Source: Liriodendron chinense (lineage: Eukaryota > Streptophyta > Magnoliopsida > Magnoliales > Magnoliaceae). From it: a stretch of DNA of 64,000 bases. The stretch spans positions 9,411,344-9,475,343 of the forward strand of contig ML058484.1 of the NCBI GenBank assembly GCA_003013855.2, read 5' to 3'. Under the pieces are notes generated by a model. It saw only the letters and a list, made by a program, of their open reading frames with translations, made no database searches and was not told the DNA's origin. The stretch's first letter is position 1; the number at the start of each line of letters is the position of its first letter. Positions 35,240 through 45,838 of this stretch are shown one piece after another. Both the position numbers and the translations under genes were made by a program.

Positions 35240-35600
35240 ACAATTTTCGACTGTTTAGGACAATCGATTACTGATAAACTAAGTCAAGATGGATTCGGCT
35301 GGAAATTCATCTGTCTTGGACTTTGCCGACTATTTGAACAATTAAATTTTTGCTAACTATTATGGACGGTCAAATTTTTACCGATTGTTGAGGACAGTCG
35401 ATTTGTTGTTGACTATTATGAATAGTCGAATTTTTGCTAACTGTTATGGACAACCGAATTTTTGCCGACCATTGGGGACAGTCGAATATTTGCTGACCAT
35501 TGTGGATAGTCGAATTTGATTTCCGACTATCAAATTTTCAACTAGCCGGACAGTTGAATATGGTTATTTTCAACTATTATGGACAGTCAAATTATGCCCT
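35240..35600. repeat. Minisatellite with ggacagtcgaatttttgc-type unit
   Basis: Roughly eight imperfect copies of a unit of about 30 bp: gactgtt or gaccatt, a few bases, then ggacagtcgaat, then tttttgc. Copies are more than 20% diverged in places. Such arrays occur in plant LTRs, but no element ends were identified. Confidence 0.7.
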
Positions 35601-36980
35601 TTTCACGTAATGGTCTAGGGCTAAATGTGCCTGCTATGACTCACGTATCAGACAAGTAGAATAATCAATCGACCCGAGTTTTGATGGGCAGGATTTGAGA
35701 AACTTGGCAAACCTCAGAGCATACACTTGAGCTGACTGGGTAAAATGTTATGTACGAATGTTACGGATGAGATGAACAGGGGGTTGAGAAGAGAATAGAT
35801 GTTGCACGAATATTGATGCAAGGTTGGACAAGATTTATTTATGATTGCATGGTTGGATAAACAAGAGTGTTGCAGGGCTAGGCTCGAGTGGCTTGGATTG
35901 AAAATTGGTTGACTCGAGAGGCTAGGGCTAGGGTTGGATTAGAGTAGACCAGGGCCAGGCTCACTTCCTCACTCCCACTCTCCTTGGTGGAAGAATGGGG
36001 TGGCTAGATGTCAAGGGGTGAAGAGACTCTCTTCCTCTTTCTCTCACTTGGTTTTTAGTTGATGTTGATGTGAGAAGGGAATGGGGCTATTTATAGCCTC
36101 AAACCCTAGTTTTTTTTAGTAATTATAGGTAATCTCAGGGTTTAAAAAGGGTTGGAAAGTTAGGATTTGAGAGTGCCACAAGGTGGCATGTCATCGATTT
36201 GATGGGGTTGGCAAAAATGTGAATTTGGCTAAGGGATAGTGGCAATGAGGTCATTATACTTTTTCACACATTCGTAGGTTGTAAAAAGGACGAACCGCTA
36301 TGCACGTGAGAGCTCCGCTAAGAGAGAGAAAGTGCCACATGGATGGTGGCTCCTTAGGGGGCGCCACCTCCCCAGCTGTCCTCCAACCTTGGCAGGACAC
36401 TACCTCTGCACGTGTGGAGGTCCTCTCTCCTATCATGCCATGTTGCGATCTCACCTCTGGTTTGATTTTGGCTCAGTTCAAGGCTTGGGCTTTGGTTTAT
36501 AGGTTGGGCTTGATTAGGTGAGTTGACTATGTTGTGTTGACTTGATGGGTTGACCGATCAACTTAATGAGATGACTCAAGGTTATAGATCTTAGCGTTCT
36601 AGGATTTTTAGGACTAGATCGATGGGTTGATTGGGTTGAGTTCAGGGTTTAGAGTTCTAGTTAGGGTTAGAGTTTGTTGGATAAGGTTTAGGTTTTTGGG
36701 CTAGATGCAGGTTAGGATCTAGGGTTTATACCTAAGGTTCAGTGTTTAGATCCAAGGTTTGGATCGGGTTTAGACTTTAGGATTTGGATTAGGGTTTGGA
36801 CTTAGAGTTTAGATTAGCCAACCAATAGGGTTGAGTTGGTCCAATCTTGACCTCAGGTGGGATGTCTACATCAGGATAATAGACAATGGTATTTTATTAC
36901 AAATTGTATTTAAAAATATTTATTATTATATCAATATTTCTAATAAACTTTGATCGATTAACTTTTTCAAAATAAAATTC
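35601..36980. other. No gene; possible old LTR text and degenerate agggttt repeats
   Basis: A TATA-like tatttatagcctc lies near 36090. From 36640 to 36830 there are many degenerate agggttta/ggttagg units, reminiscent of but not equal to plant telomere repeat TTTAGGG. No gene was recognised. Confidence 0.4.
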
Positions 36981-37080
36981 ATTTAATTTTAAAAATTGAA
37001 ATCAAGATAAGTTACTTGAGGCAGATGTAACTTATCTTAAGTAACTTAAGATCCAAACACCTCTTAAGAATGTTACAACA
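36981..37080. mobile_element. Fragment of a Tourist-like MITE end
   Basis: ataagttacttg, then aacttatcttaagtaactta and gatccaaacacc resemble the right end of the complete element at 55128-55429. Confidence 0.5.
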
Positions 37081-37362
37081 ATGCATATAGAGGGTTAAAG
37101 AGGCCAATTGTGCCACACATGTGGCATGGCATGGATGTGCCGGATTAAGGAAATTGATTAAGTTGTTTTGAAATTTTCAGGATTTACAAGTTAAGCCAAT
37201 CCACTAATTAGGTGGGTGATACTTGTGCTAAGAAAATGAACAAGATGAAAAATGGCGCTATCATGTATTTAGTGCATAAGTTTGGATCTCTTGAATAGGC
37301 TTTGATGGTTTTTGAAAAAAAAAGAAAAAAAAAAAGATAGAAACTAAAACCCCAACTAGCAT

Positions 37363-37635
37363 TAGCATTGTACATGAGTCGAGTAAGCTCGATTAACTTA
37401 CTCGACTCGACTTGGTTCGATGGTGGGTTTGAGCCGAGTCGAGTAAGATTTTGGGTGCTCAAATAAATTTAAGTCATCACCAAGCAGGGCCACAGTCGAC
37501 TCGGCTCGACTCATGCAGTGGCTCGAAACCGACTTGATTTAACTCAGATCAGGTGACTCGGAATATAAATATCCCCCCTTCTCCCCATAAAAAAAAAACC
37601 CTATTCTAAATTTCTAAGTCCCCCCCCCCCCCCCC

Positions 37636-37694
<59 letters not shown>

Positions 37695-38097
37695 CGCCTA
37701 ACTGCCCTCACTCGCTCCCTCTCTCTCAACTCGACTACTGGTCACCCTCTCTATCTTAGACTTGCCCCGCCCTTGTCTGTTTGCTAGCCTGCCTTGCTTA
37801 TCCGCTCAACTGTCGGCCTTCCTTGCCTGTTCGGTCACCGCCAGCCTACTTGTCCTTGCCCGCCATTCGGTAAGATCCCTTCCCTCCTCCCATGTACTTT
37901 TGAGTTGGATTTTGGGGTGACTGGCCAGGTGTTGTGATTGTGATTGTGATTATGTTTGCTGACCGAGCAGGGCCACACTTGATTCGGCTGAGTAGAGTCG
38001 AGCATTGAGTAGGGGTAGGGGGGTTTGAGTCGAGCACCGAGTAGGGCTAAGCTCGGCTCAACTCAACTCGATTCGACTCAACCCATGTACAACACTA
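37363..38097. mobile_element. hAT-type MITE (735 bp) with perfect 8-bp target duplication
   Basis: ACTAGCAT flanks both sides exactly (37355-37362 and 38098-38105). The termini are tagcattgtacatgagtcg and the inverted complement of caacccatgtacaacacta. The subterminal parts are full of actcgactcg-like repeats. Inside is a C27 run followed by (TC)n (37620-37689). Confidence 0.85.
37620..37689. repeat. C27 run plus (TC)n microsatellite
   Basis: Twenty-seven C residues then about twenty TC units, inside the hAT MITE. Confidence 0.9.
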
Positions 38098-38413
38098 ACT
38101 AGCATAATAGGCTTGCGTTTGTTTCCACTACAAGTGTTTGTGACGGGAGTTAATGGCAAATCACTTCTCTTGTTTTGTTATGCACTTTCACATTTTATGA
38201 TTAGTATAGATCTATAGATTTAAGATAAGTTATCTAGGGTTTTTTTTTTTTTTTTTGTGTTTATGCTTAAATATTTGCGATTAGACAATGCACACGTCTA
38301 TGAGATTTGGTACATGTGTGCCACTAATCATCTCTCAATAGCATCGAGTGCTTGTCTCATTTGGAATTTTTTCTGTTCTTCTATTGTGCTATAGAAAAAC
38401 ACATGCACACAAC

Positions 38414-39181
38414 TAGAAGTGGGCACAAACCAAGCCAGCTCGAAAGCTCGGCTCGGATTGGTTTGAAAAAGTTTGGCTTGGATTGGTTAGAATTGAAGTT
38501 CAAACCAAACCAAGCCCCAAAGTCAAGCTCATATAAAAAAGCAAACCAAGCTCAAACTAGGGCAATACTGGCTCGGTTCGGCTCGAAGCTTGATTTGATT
38601 CAGCTTGATTCTGTTCATAGATTGTAAGTAGATTGTTTCCTGTGGTGTGATCTACTTGGGCTTTGGATATGATTCCATTTTAGGATCATGTCCTAAAATG
38701 ATATGTAAAATTGGATGGATGGCATGAATAATACATATACATGATGACATGAATAATGCATAATACATATACATGGATGCATGCTGTTTCCTTGCACTTG
38801 TAAAATTATGCTTGTATACTTTGTTTGGAAAAGGCTCTTACATGTCTATTTTAAAGTTGCACTCCTCCTTTGGAAGATGTTAAACATAATGTAGTAAGAT
38901 ACTTTTGTATTTTTTTCGAACTTTTTTAATTCTTTTCTATTTAAACCAACAAATAAAAAAAAAAAGAGCCGTCACTCCTTCAAACTTGGCTGGGCCTGGA
39001 TTGAAATTTTCGACTAAACTAATCCCGGTTCGAACCAAATTTTTCTAGAGCAAATCAAACTCGGGCTGCATGGGTCGGCCTGAAACCCAAACCAAGCCAA
39101 TCCACAAACCAGGATGGCACAAAAACAAGCCAAACCAAACTAGGGCTAACTCGGCCCGGCCCATATTGTTGCCCACCTCTA
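38414..39181 (+). mobile_element. hAT-type MITE (768 bp), copy 1 of an inverted pair
   Basis: The termini are tagaagtgggcacaaacc and ttgttgcccacctcta. The flanks CACACAAC and CGCACAAC form an 8-bp target duplication with one mismatch. The middle (38635-38760) contains one arm of the foldback family (tttcctgtggtgtg, then catgtcctaaaatgatatg). The element at 59006-59783 is the same in the opposite orientation. Confidence 0.85.
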
Positions 39182-39893
39182 CGCACAACCGATGCACACG
39201 GAGTAAAACTGCATAGGAAACAAAGGTCAATATAAAAGATAAAAATGCACAGGGATTTATGAGGTTTGGTAATTTGCCTGCTTCACGAGACAACAACCCA
39301 AAGAACTTTCTTTTCCATTAAAATAAGAGAAACTAGAGAATTACAATGCATGTCTTTCTCACTCTCTTACCATACAAGGAATGCTCTACAGGACCTGTCT
39401 CTCTCCATGTGCTTTCCCTTTCATAAACAACACATGCCCAGGAGAGAAAACCCTTGGTTGAAGCTCAACTTCACACATAGCACAAGAGTCAGTATTTTAG
39501 GCATATACACATGAGTATACCAACCATGTCAACATAATCACAATCAAAGCTTTGCTAAGTGTCCAACATGGGTGTGCTATAAAGCACATGTCACAATAAA
39601 TGTGCCAACATGGCATGATAGGTCCAACATCGATCCAATCCGTCCATTGGAACGACACCACTATATCAATGCCCTAGCCTAAAAATTAGGTTGATCCAAT
39701 GGCCATGTGAACAGTTGTAAAAATAATATACAACCCCGAAAAACTTGGTTGAAATTTTCTAACCCACATGTTAAGTGGACCATATCTATTTTTGGGAAGA
39801 TATATAGAAGGTTGGACCAAACCAATAGATGGATTAGCTATCGTATCTATGAACCATGCTGGCACATGTATGGGATGCACATGAGCCTCATTG
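39182..39893. other. No gene recognised
   Basis: The copia target site lies at its right edge (cattg). Confidence 0.5.
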
Positions 39894-40707
39894 TGATGGG
39901 GTTTTCCTCCTCAGTCAGAGGAGATAGGGAGTGTTTTCTGGGTATGGCCGGGCGCCCGAAATTGGTCCAGAAAATGGTTTTGGCTGCTGGACTGTTTTGT
40001 CTACAGCCGGGCGCCGGACGGTCTGGTGACTGGGCGCTCGATGACCTGGCCGGGCGCCCGACCATGTTGGTCCGAGCGCCCGAAATTCAATTTTTTTCTC
40101 ACAAGTTGTTGTTGGACGGTTTTTTATTTGGCCGGGCACCCGACAGTCTGGTGACCGGGCGCCCGACCCGGCACGGACTGCTCATACGCAGTTTCCTATT
40201 TGGGCTCTAATTCATCCATTTTCATATTTAAGGAGTTCCAAAACGGGATTAGGGTATCCCATTAGAGTGTTTGCACGTCCAAGGTGAGAAAGAGAGAAAA
40301 AGAGGAAGAGAGAATGAGAAGAGAGAGAAAGAGGAAGCTTGTAGAAGGGAGAAGTTGCTTGAAGAGGGATTTTTCTGTGCAACCGTCGTCTTAACGCTTC
40401 TACGTCCTTGGGATCGGTGAGATCGCTCTACTGTTATTATTCTCTTGTTGTTTATCCATCCCAAGTGGGTGAAGAAGGTTTGATCCAAGCGGTGTGTGCT
40501 TGAGATCGGTTGTAACAGTTCTCTGAGATAGTGGATTGTTGATCTGGACTAGGTCCCGTGGTTTTTACCTCTTTTGAGGGTTTTCCACGTAAAAACTCCT
40601 TATGTCGTGTGGTTGTTTGTTTATTCTTGATTATTGCATTATCGTAGTCCATAATTCTAGTGCATTGGGGGGCGAGATCTGAAGGTTTGTGTGAAACGCA
40701 TCCAACA
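39894..40707 (+). repeat. 5' LTR
   Basis: It begins tgatggggttttcctcc and ends aacgcatccaaca. U3 holds about seven copies of a gggcgcccga-like palindromic box (39950 to 40166). A TATA-like tatttaaggag lies at about 40227. It differs from the 3' LTR by scattered, mostly transition, mismatches and a 20-odd-bp indel equal to one box unit. Confidence 0.9.
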
Positions 40708-40710
40708 AAG

Positions 40711-40722
40711 TGGTATCAGAGA
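40711..40722 (+). other. Primer binding site (initiator tRNA-Met)
   Basis: tggtatcagaga, three bases after the LTR, is complementary to the 3' end of plant initiator tRNA-Met except at the last base. Confidence 0.85.
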
Positions 40723-40758
40723 CAGGTTGTTTGAACGGTGTGGGATCGATTTCGAATT

Positions 40759-43700
40759 ATGGAAGGTGGCTCATCAAGGATGATCAGCCTCAATGGTTCT
40801 AACTGGACCATATGGAAGGCTAAGATGGAGGACTTGCTCTATTGCAAGGACTTGTATGCTTCAATTCTAGGCATATCGGCGAAGACAGAGGATATGTCAG
40901 ATGATAATTGGAAGAAATTGGACCGGAAGGCGGTGGAGTTCATTAGACAATAGTTGGATGATTCGGTTTTCCACCATGTGTCTACAGAGACCTCAGCCGC
41001 TAGCCTATGATAGAAATTGCAAGGGCTGTATGAGAGGAAGACAGCCAGCAATAAAATATTTCTGATAAGGCGACTTGTGAATCTCAAGTTCAAAGATGGT
41101 GGTTCTGTGGCTGAACACATGAATGAGGTCAGCAACATTGTGAACTAGCTCTCCGCCATGAAGATGGTCCTGGATGATGAACTTCAGGCTTTGCTACTGC
41201 TTAGCTCATTGCCTGATAGTTGGGAGACATTAGTGGTGTCTCTGAGTAACTGCGCGCCAGACGGAAAGGTATCCATGGATCAGGTAACAAGTTGTCTCTT
41301 CAATGAGGAGACAAGGAGGAAGTCTCTAGGGCCTACTCAACAAGAGGCCCTTGTGACATAAGATAGGGGGAGAGGAAAGAATAAAAATGGCGGAAAGGCC
41401 CGAGATAGATCAAGAGGCAAGTCAGTTGCCAGGAAAGATGTTGAATGCTGGAACTGTGGTAAGAAGGGCCACTATAAACATGAATGTCACAAGAAGAAGA
41501 GTGACAAGAAGGGTAAAGGAAAGGAGAATGAAGATGATTCAGATTTCATTGCGGTCGCCTCAGATGGTGACGTTGTTGTTATTCTTTCGGCAGATCACGA
41601 TATTTGTCTCACGGCTTCGAGTCAGGACATCGACTGGGTGATAGACTCGGGAGCCTTGTTTCATGCGACTTTACGCAGAGATTTCTTCACAAGCTACAAG
41701 TCAGGTGACTATGGGACATTGAAGATGGAAAATTCTGGTGTTTCGAAGATCGTAGGGGTCGGTGATATTTGTTTGAAGACCGATGTTGGCTACACATTGG
41801 TTCTCAGGGATGTGAGACACATTCCAGACCTTCGCCTCAACTTGATGTCGACGGGAAGACTGGATGATGATGGCTATGAAAGCCGGTTTGTTGGTGGGCG
41901 CTGGAAGCTCATTAAGGGTTCATTTATTGCTGCCAGATGAAAGAAGTGTTGCACCCTTTACAAGGCAAGTGTCAGTGTATGCAAGGGTAGATTGAACGCA
42001 GCGGAAGATTCAGCTACTGACGTGTGGCACAGGCGTCTAGGCCACATGAGTGAAAAAGGGCTTCAACTACTAGCGAAGAAGCGGCTCCTTCCAGACGTGA
42101 CAGGTATACCTCTCAAAACTTGTATTGACTGTTTATCTGGGAAACAGCATAGAGTTTCTTTTGTTAAAACTGCTTCTCATACTAATAAAGCACCTGCATT
42201 AGATTTGGTTTATTCTGATGTTTGTGGTCCTATGAGGATAAAAACCTTGGGTGGGGCATTGTATTTTGTCACTTTTATAGATGATGCATCTAGGAGGGTT
42301 TCGGTATATGCTTTGAAATCCAAGGATGAGGTCTTTGGTGTGTTTAAACTGTTTCATGCTATGGTCGAGAGAGAGACAGGCAGATCATTGAAGTGCATCT
42401 GCACTGACAATGGTGGTGAATACATAGGTGACTTCCACGAGTACTGCAAGTCACTGGGTATACGGCATGAACAGTCGGTTCCCAAGACCCCCCAGCATAA
42501 TGGTGTGGCTGAGCGAATGAATCGCACTATTGTAGAGAGAATAAGATGCATGTTATCCCATCCAAAGTTGTCGAAGATGTTCTGGGGAGAAGCAATGCAC
42601 ACGGCGGTGTATTTGATAAACGTGTCTCTATCAGCCCCGTTAAATGGAGAAGTACCTGAGAAGGTGTGGACTGGACGTGACCCATCGTACAGTCATCTCA
42701 GGGTGTTTGGATGCAGGGCATCCGTTCACGGACCAAATGACGAGAGGTCCAAGCTCGATATGAAGATCAGGCAGTGTGTGTTCTTAGGGTACGGTGATGA
42801 GAAGTTCGGTTATAGGTTGTGGGATCTAACCGAGAAGAAGCTTGTCAGGAGCAGAATTGTGGTTTTCATTGAAGATCAGTGTATAGAAGACATTGAAAAG
42901 CCAAAGAAGACCCAACCCAGTTCAGGTGAACTTGAGGACATGGATCCGGTTACTCCTCCCATGGTGCCTGATGACGGAGGAGTACAGCAAGGTGTAGAGG
43001 ATAAGGGAATCCCTACAGAAGATGAACAGGGGGAGAAGCCCCAACTTGATCCACCTGCTGAGCCACAGGTGAGGAGGACATCAAGGGACAGACATCTATC
43101 CAAGAAGTACTCACCGCATGAGTACATTATGCTCACTGATGGGGGAGAGCCAGAAGACTATTCTGAGGCTCTAGTTGACGAGCATAAGGGGGAGTGGTTA
43201 AAAGCTATACAAGAGGAGATGGAATCCTTGCATAAGAACCACACCTATGGCATAGTGAAATTGCCTAAGGGCAAGAAAGCTCTGAGCAACAAGTGGATGT
43301 TCAGAAAGAAGAATGAGCAGAAGAATTCACAGATAAGGTACAAGGCCATACTTGTGGTGAAAGTGTTTGGTCAAAGAAAAGGGATAGACTTCGATGAGAT
43401 ATTCTAACCTGTGGTGAAGATGACATCCATAAGGGTGTTGCTTGGATTGACGACTAGCATGGATATGGAAATAGAGCAGTTAGATGTCAAAACTGCCTTT
43501 CTCCATGGTGACCTGGAAGAAGAGATCTACATGCTCCAACTAGAAGGGTTTGAAGTCAAGGGCAAAGAGCATATGATGTGTAGGCTTAGGAAGAGCTTGT
43601 ATGGGCTGAAGCAAGCTCCTAGGCAATGGTACAAGAAGTTCAACTCGTTCATGTTGAAGCATGGATATGACAGAACGGAGTCGGACCACTGTGTGTTCAC

Positions 43701-44715
43701 TCACAGGTTCTCAGATGGTGATTTCTTAGTTCTGCTATTGTACGTTGATGACATGCTCATCATGGGAAAGGACATCAAGAAGATTGACAGGCTGAAACAG
43801 GAGTTGGGCAAGTCGTTTACGATGAAAGACTTGGGCTCGGCCAAACAAATCCTAGGAATGGAGATAACCCGTGACAGAAGTAGCAGGAAGCTTTGGTTGT
43901 CACAAGCGCGGTACATTGAGAAAGTCGTAGAGCGGTTCAACATGAATGCAACGAAGCCGGTCAGTACTCCACTGGATGGTCACTTCAAATTGAGCGACAA
44001 GCAGTGTCCCAAGACGAAGGCAGAAGTGGAAGAGATGCGGAAGATACCCTACGTGTCAACGGTAGGAAGTTTGATGTATGCTATGGTGTGTACGTGCCCA
44101 GACATAGCATATGCGGTTGGGGTTGTCAGCCGGTATCTTGCCAATCCTGGCAAGGAACATTGGGCAGCGGTGAAGTGGATACTATAGTATCTGAGAGGCT
44201 CATCCAGGTTGAGCCTATGCTATGGTGACGGAAAACCTGTGTTAGAAAGTTACACAGATGCAGATATGGCAGGTGACATAGACTCCAGGAAGTCTACATC
44301 GGGGTTCATGTTCACGTTTGCAGGGGGAGCGGTCTCTTGGCAGAGCAAGCTAAAGAAGGTCGTAGCATTATCGACGACAGAGGCCGAGTACATTACGGTC
44401 ACAGAAGCATGTAAAGAGATGCTTTAGATGAAGAGGTTCCCACAGGAACTCAGCCTGAAGCAGGAGGAGCACGTGGTCTATTGCGATAGCCAAAGTGCTA
44501 TACACTTGAGCAAGAATCCAAGTCAGCATTCCAAGTCAAAGCATATAGAGATTCGGTATCACTGGATCAGTAATACTTTGGAACAGAAGGTGTTACAGCT
44601 TAACAAGGTCCATACGGACGATAACGGGTCAAACATGATGACCAAGGCTTTGCTCAAGGGTAAGTTTGAGGTTTATAGAAACCTGACTGGCTTGAAGAAG
44701 ACGAATCTCTCCTGA
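40759..44715 (+). pseudogene. copia gag-pol, decayed by nonsense mutations
   Basis: One reading frame spans the whole region without any frameshift. Gag has the SNWTIWKAKMEDLL start region and a zinc knuckle (CWNCGKKGHYKHEC, about 41448). Protease has a DSGA active site (about 41644). Integrase has the HHCC region (WHRRLGHM ... CIDC) and the DD35E motifs (SDVCGPM, TDNGGEY, HNGVAERMNR). Reverse transcriptase has QLDVKTAFLHGDL and YVDDMLI. RNase H has YTDADMAGD, TTEAEYI and YCDSQSAI. In-frame stops lie at 40951, 41008, 41011, 41146, 41359, 41938, 43405, 44185 and 44425; the terminal stop is at 44713. Inactive as read. Confidence 0.9.
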
Positions 44716-44717
44716 GT

Positions 44718-44733
44718 CGGAAAGGAGAAGATT
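44718..44733 (+). other. Polypurine tract
   Basis: cggaaaggagaagattt immediately precedes the 3' LTR, where the plus-strand primer for copia replication is expected. Confidence 0.75.
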
Positions 44734-45569
44734 TGATGGGGTTTTCCTCCTCAGTCAGAGGAGAGAGGGAGTGTTTTCTGGGTACGGTCGGACGCCAGGC
44801 TCAAAATGTGGCCGGGCGCCCGAAATTGGTCCAGGAAATGGTTTTGGCTGCTGGATTGTTTTATCTACAGCCGGGCTCCCGACGGTCTGGTGACCGGGCG
44901 CCCGATGACCTGACCGGGCACCCGACCATGTTGGTTCGGGCGCCCGAAATTCAGTTTTTTTCTCATAAGTTGCTGCTGGACGGTTTTTGATTTGGCCGGG
45001 TGCCGGACGGTTTGGTGACCGGGCGCCCGATTCGGCGCAGACTGCTTATATGCAGTTTCCTATTTCGACTCTAATTCATTCGTTTTCGTATTTAAGGAGT
45101 TCCAAAATAGGATTAAGGATCCCATTAGAGTGTTTACACGTCCAAGGTGAGAAAGAGAGAAAAAGAGGAAGAGAGAAAGAGAAGAGAGAGAAAGAGGAAG
45201 CTTGTAGAAGGGAGAAGTTGCTTGAAGATGATTCTTCTGCGCAACCATCGTCTCAGCGCTTCTACGTCCTCAGGATTGGTGAGATCGCTCTACTTTTATT
45301 ATTCTCTTATTGTTTATCCATCCCAAGTGGGTGAAGAAGGTTTGATCCAAGCGGTGTGTGATTGAGATTGGTTGTAACAGTTCCTTGAGATAGTGGATTG
45401 TTGATCTGGACTAGGTCCCGTGGTTTTTACCTCTTTTGAAGGTTTTCCACGTAAAAACTCCTTGTGTCGTGTGGTTGTTTGTTTATTCTTGGTTATTGCA
45501 TTATCATAGTCCATAATTCTAGTGCATTGGGGGGCGAGATCCGAAGGTTTGTGTGAAACGCACCCAACA
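44734..45569 (+). repeat. 3' LTR
   Basis: It begins tgatggggttttcctcc and ends aacgcacccaaca. It has about eight gggcgcccga-like boxes, one more than the 5' LTR (ggacgccagg at about 44790). It lies head-on to the RBOH 3' end. Confidence 0.9.
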
Positions 45570-45672
45570 CATTCCAAAAATCCATTTTCATGGAAAGAAA
45601 GAATGAAAGAAAGAAAGAAAGTAAAAGCTTTGAAAATGGGACACTAAAGAATTACATTCATATACTTATATA

Positions 45673-45678
45673 TTTATT
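45673..45678 (-). terminator. RBOH polyadenylation signal
   Basis: AATAAA on the minus strand, 161 bp past the RBOH stop codon and 104 bp short of the copia LTR. Position and hexamer fit, although plant signals are loose. Confidence 0.55.
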
Positions 45679-45838
45679 GAAATGGATGTTAACATTAGTA
45701 ATTTTCAGATTTTCTAAGCCTTGCAGCTATATTATCATCTATATCTGATGAGAAAACACCACATTGGTTTTGATCAAGAATTATATAAATACCTATAAAA
45801 AAATTTCCACACTTGTAATATATTTACACAAAGCTCTT

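Larger units (their letters stand above)
39894..45569 (+). mobile_element. Ty1/copia LTR retrotransposon, complete structure, non-functional
   Basis: The 5676-bp element has TG..CA LTRs (39894-40707 and 44734-45569), a tRNA-Met primer site, a single gag-pol frame and a polypurine tract. The flanks CATTG and CATTC fit a 5-bp target duplication with one mismatch. The domain order gag, protease, integrase, RT, RNase H is copia; motif style resembles the Tnt1/Tork group (inference). Nine internal in-frame stops show that it cannot act on its own. Its 3' LTR ends 270 bp from the stop codon of the RBOH gene, which runs toward it. Confidence 0.95.
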
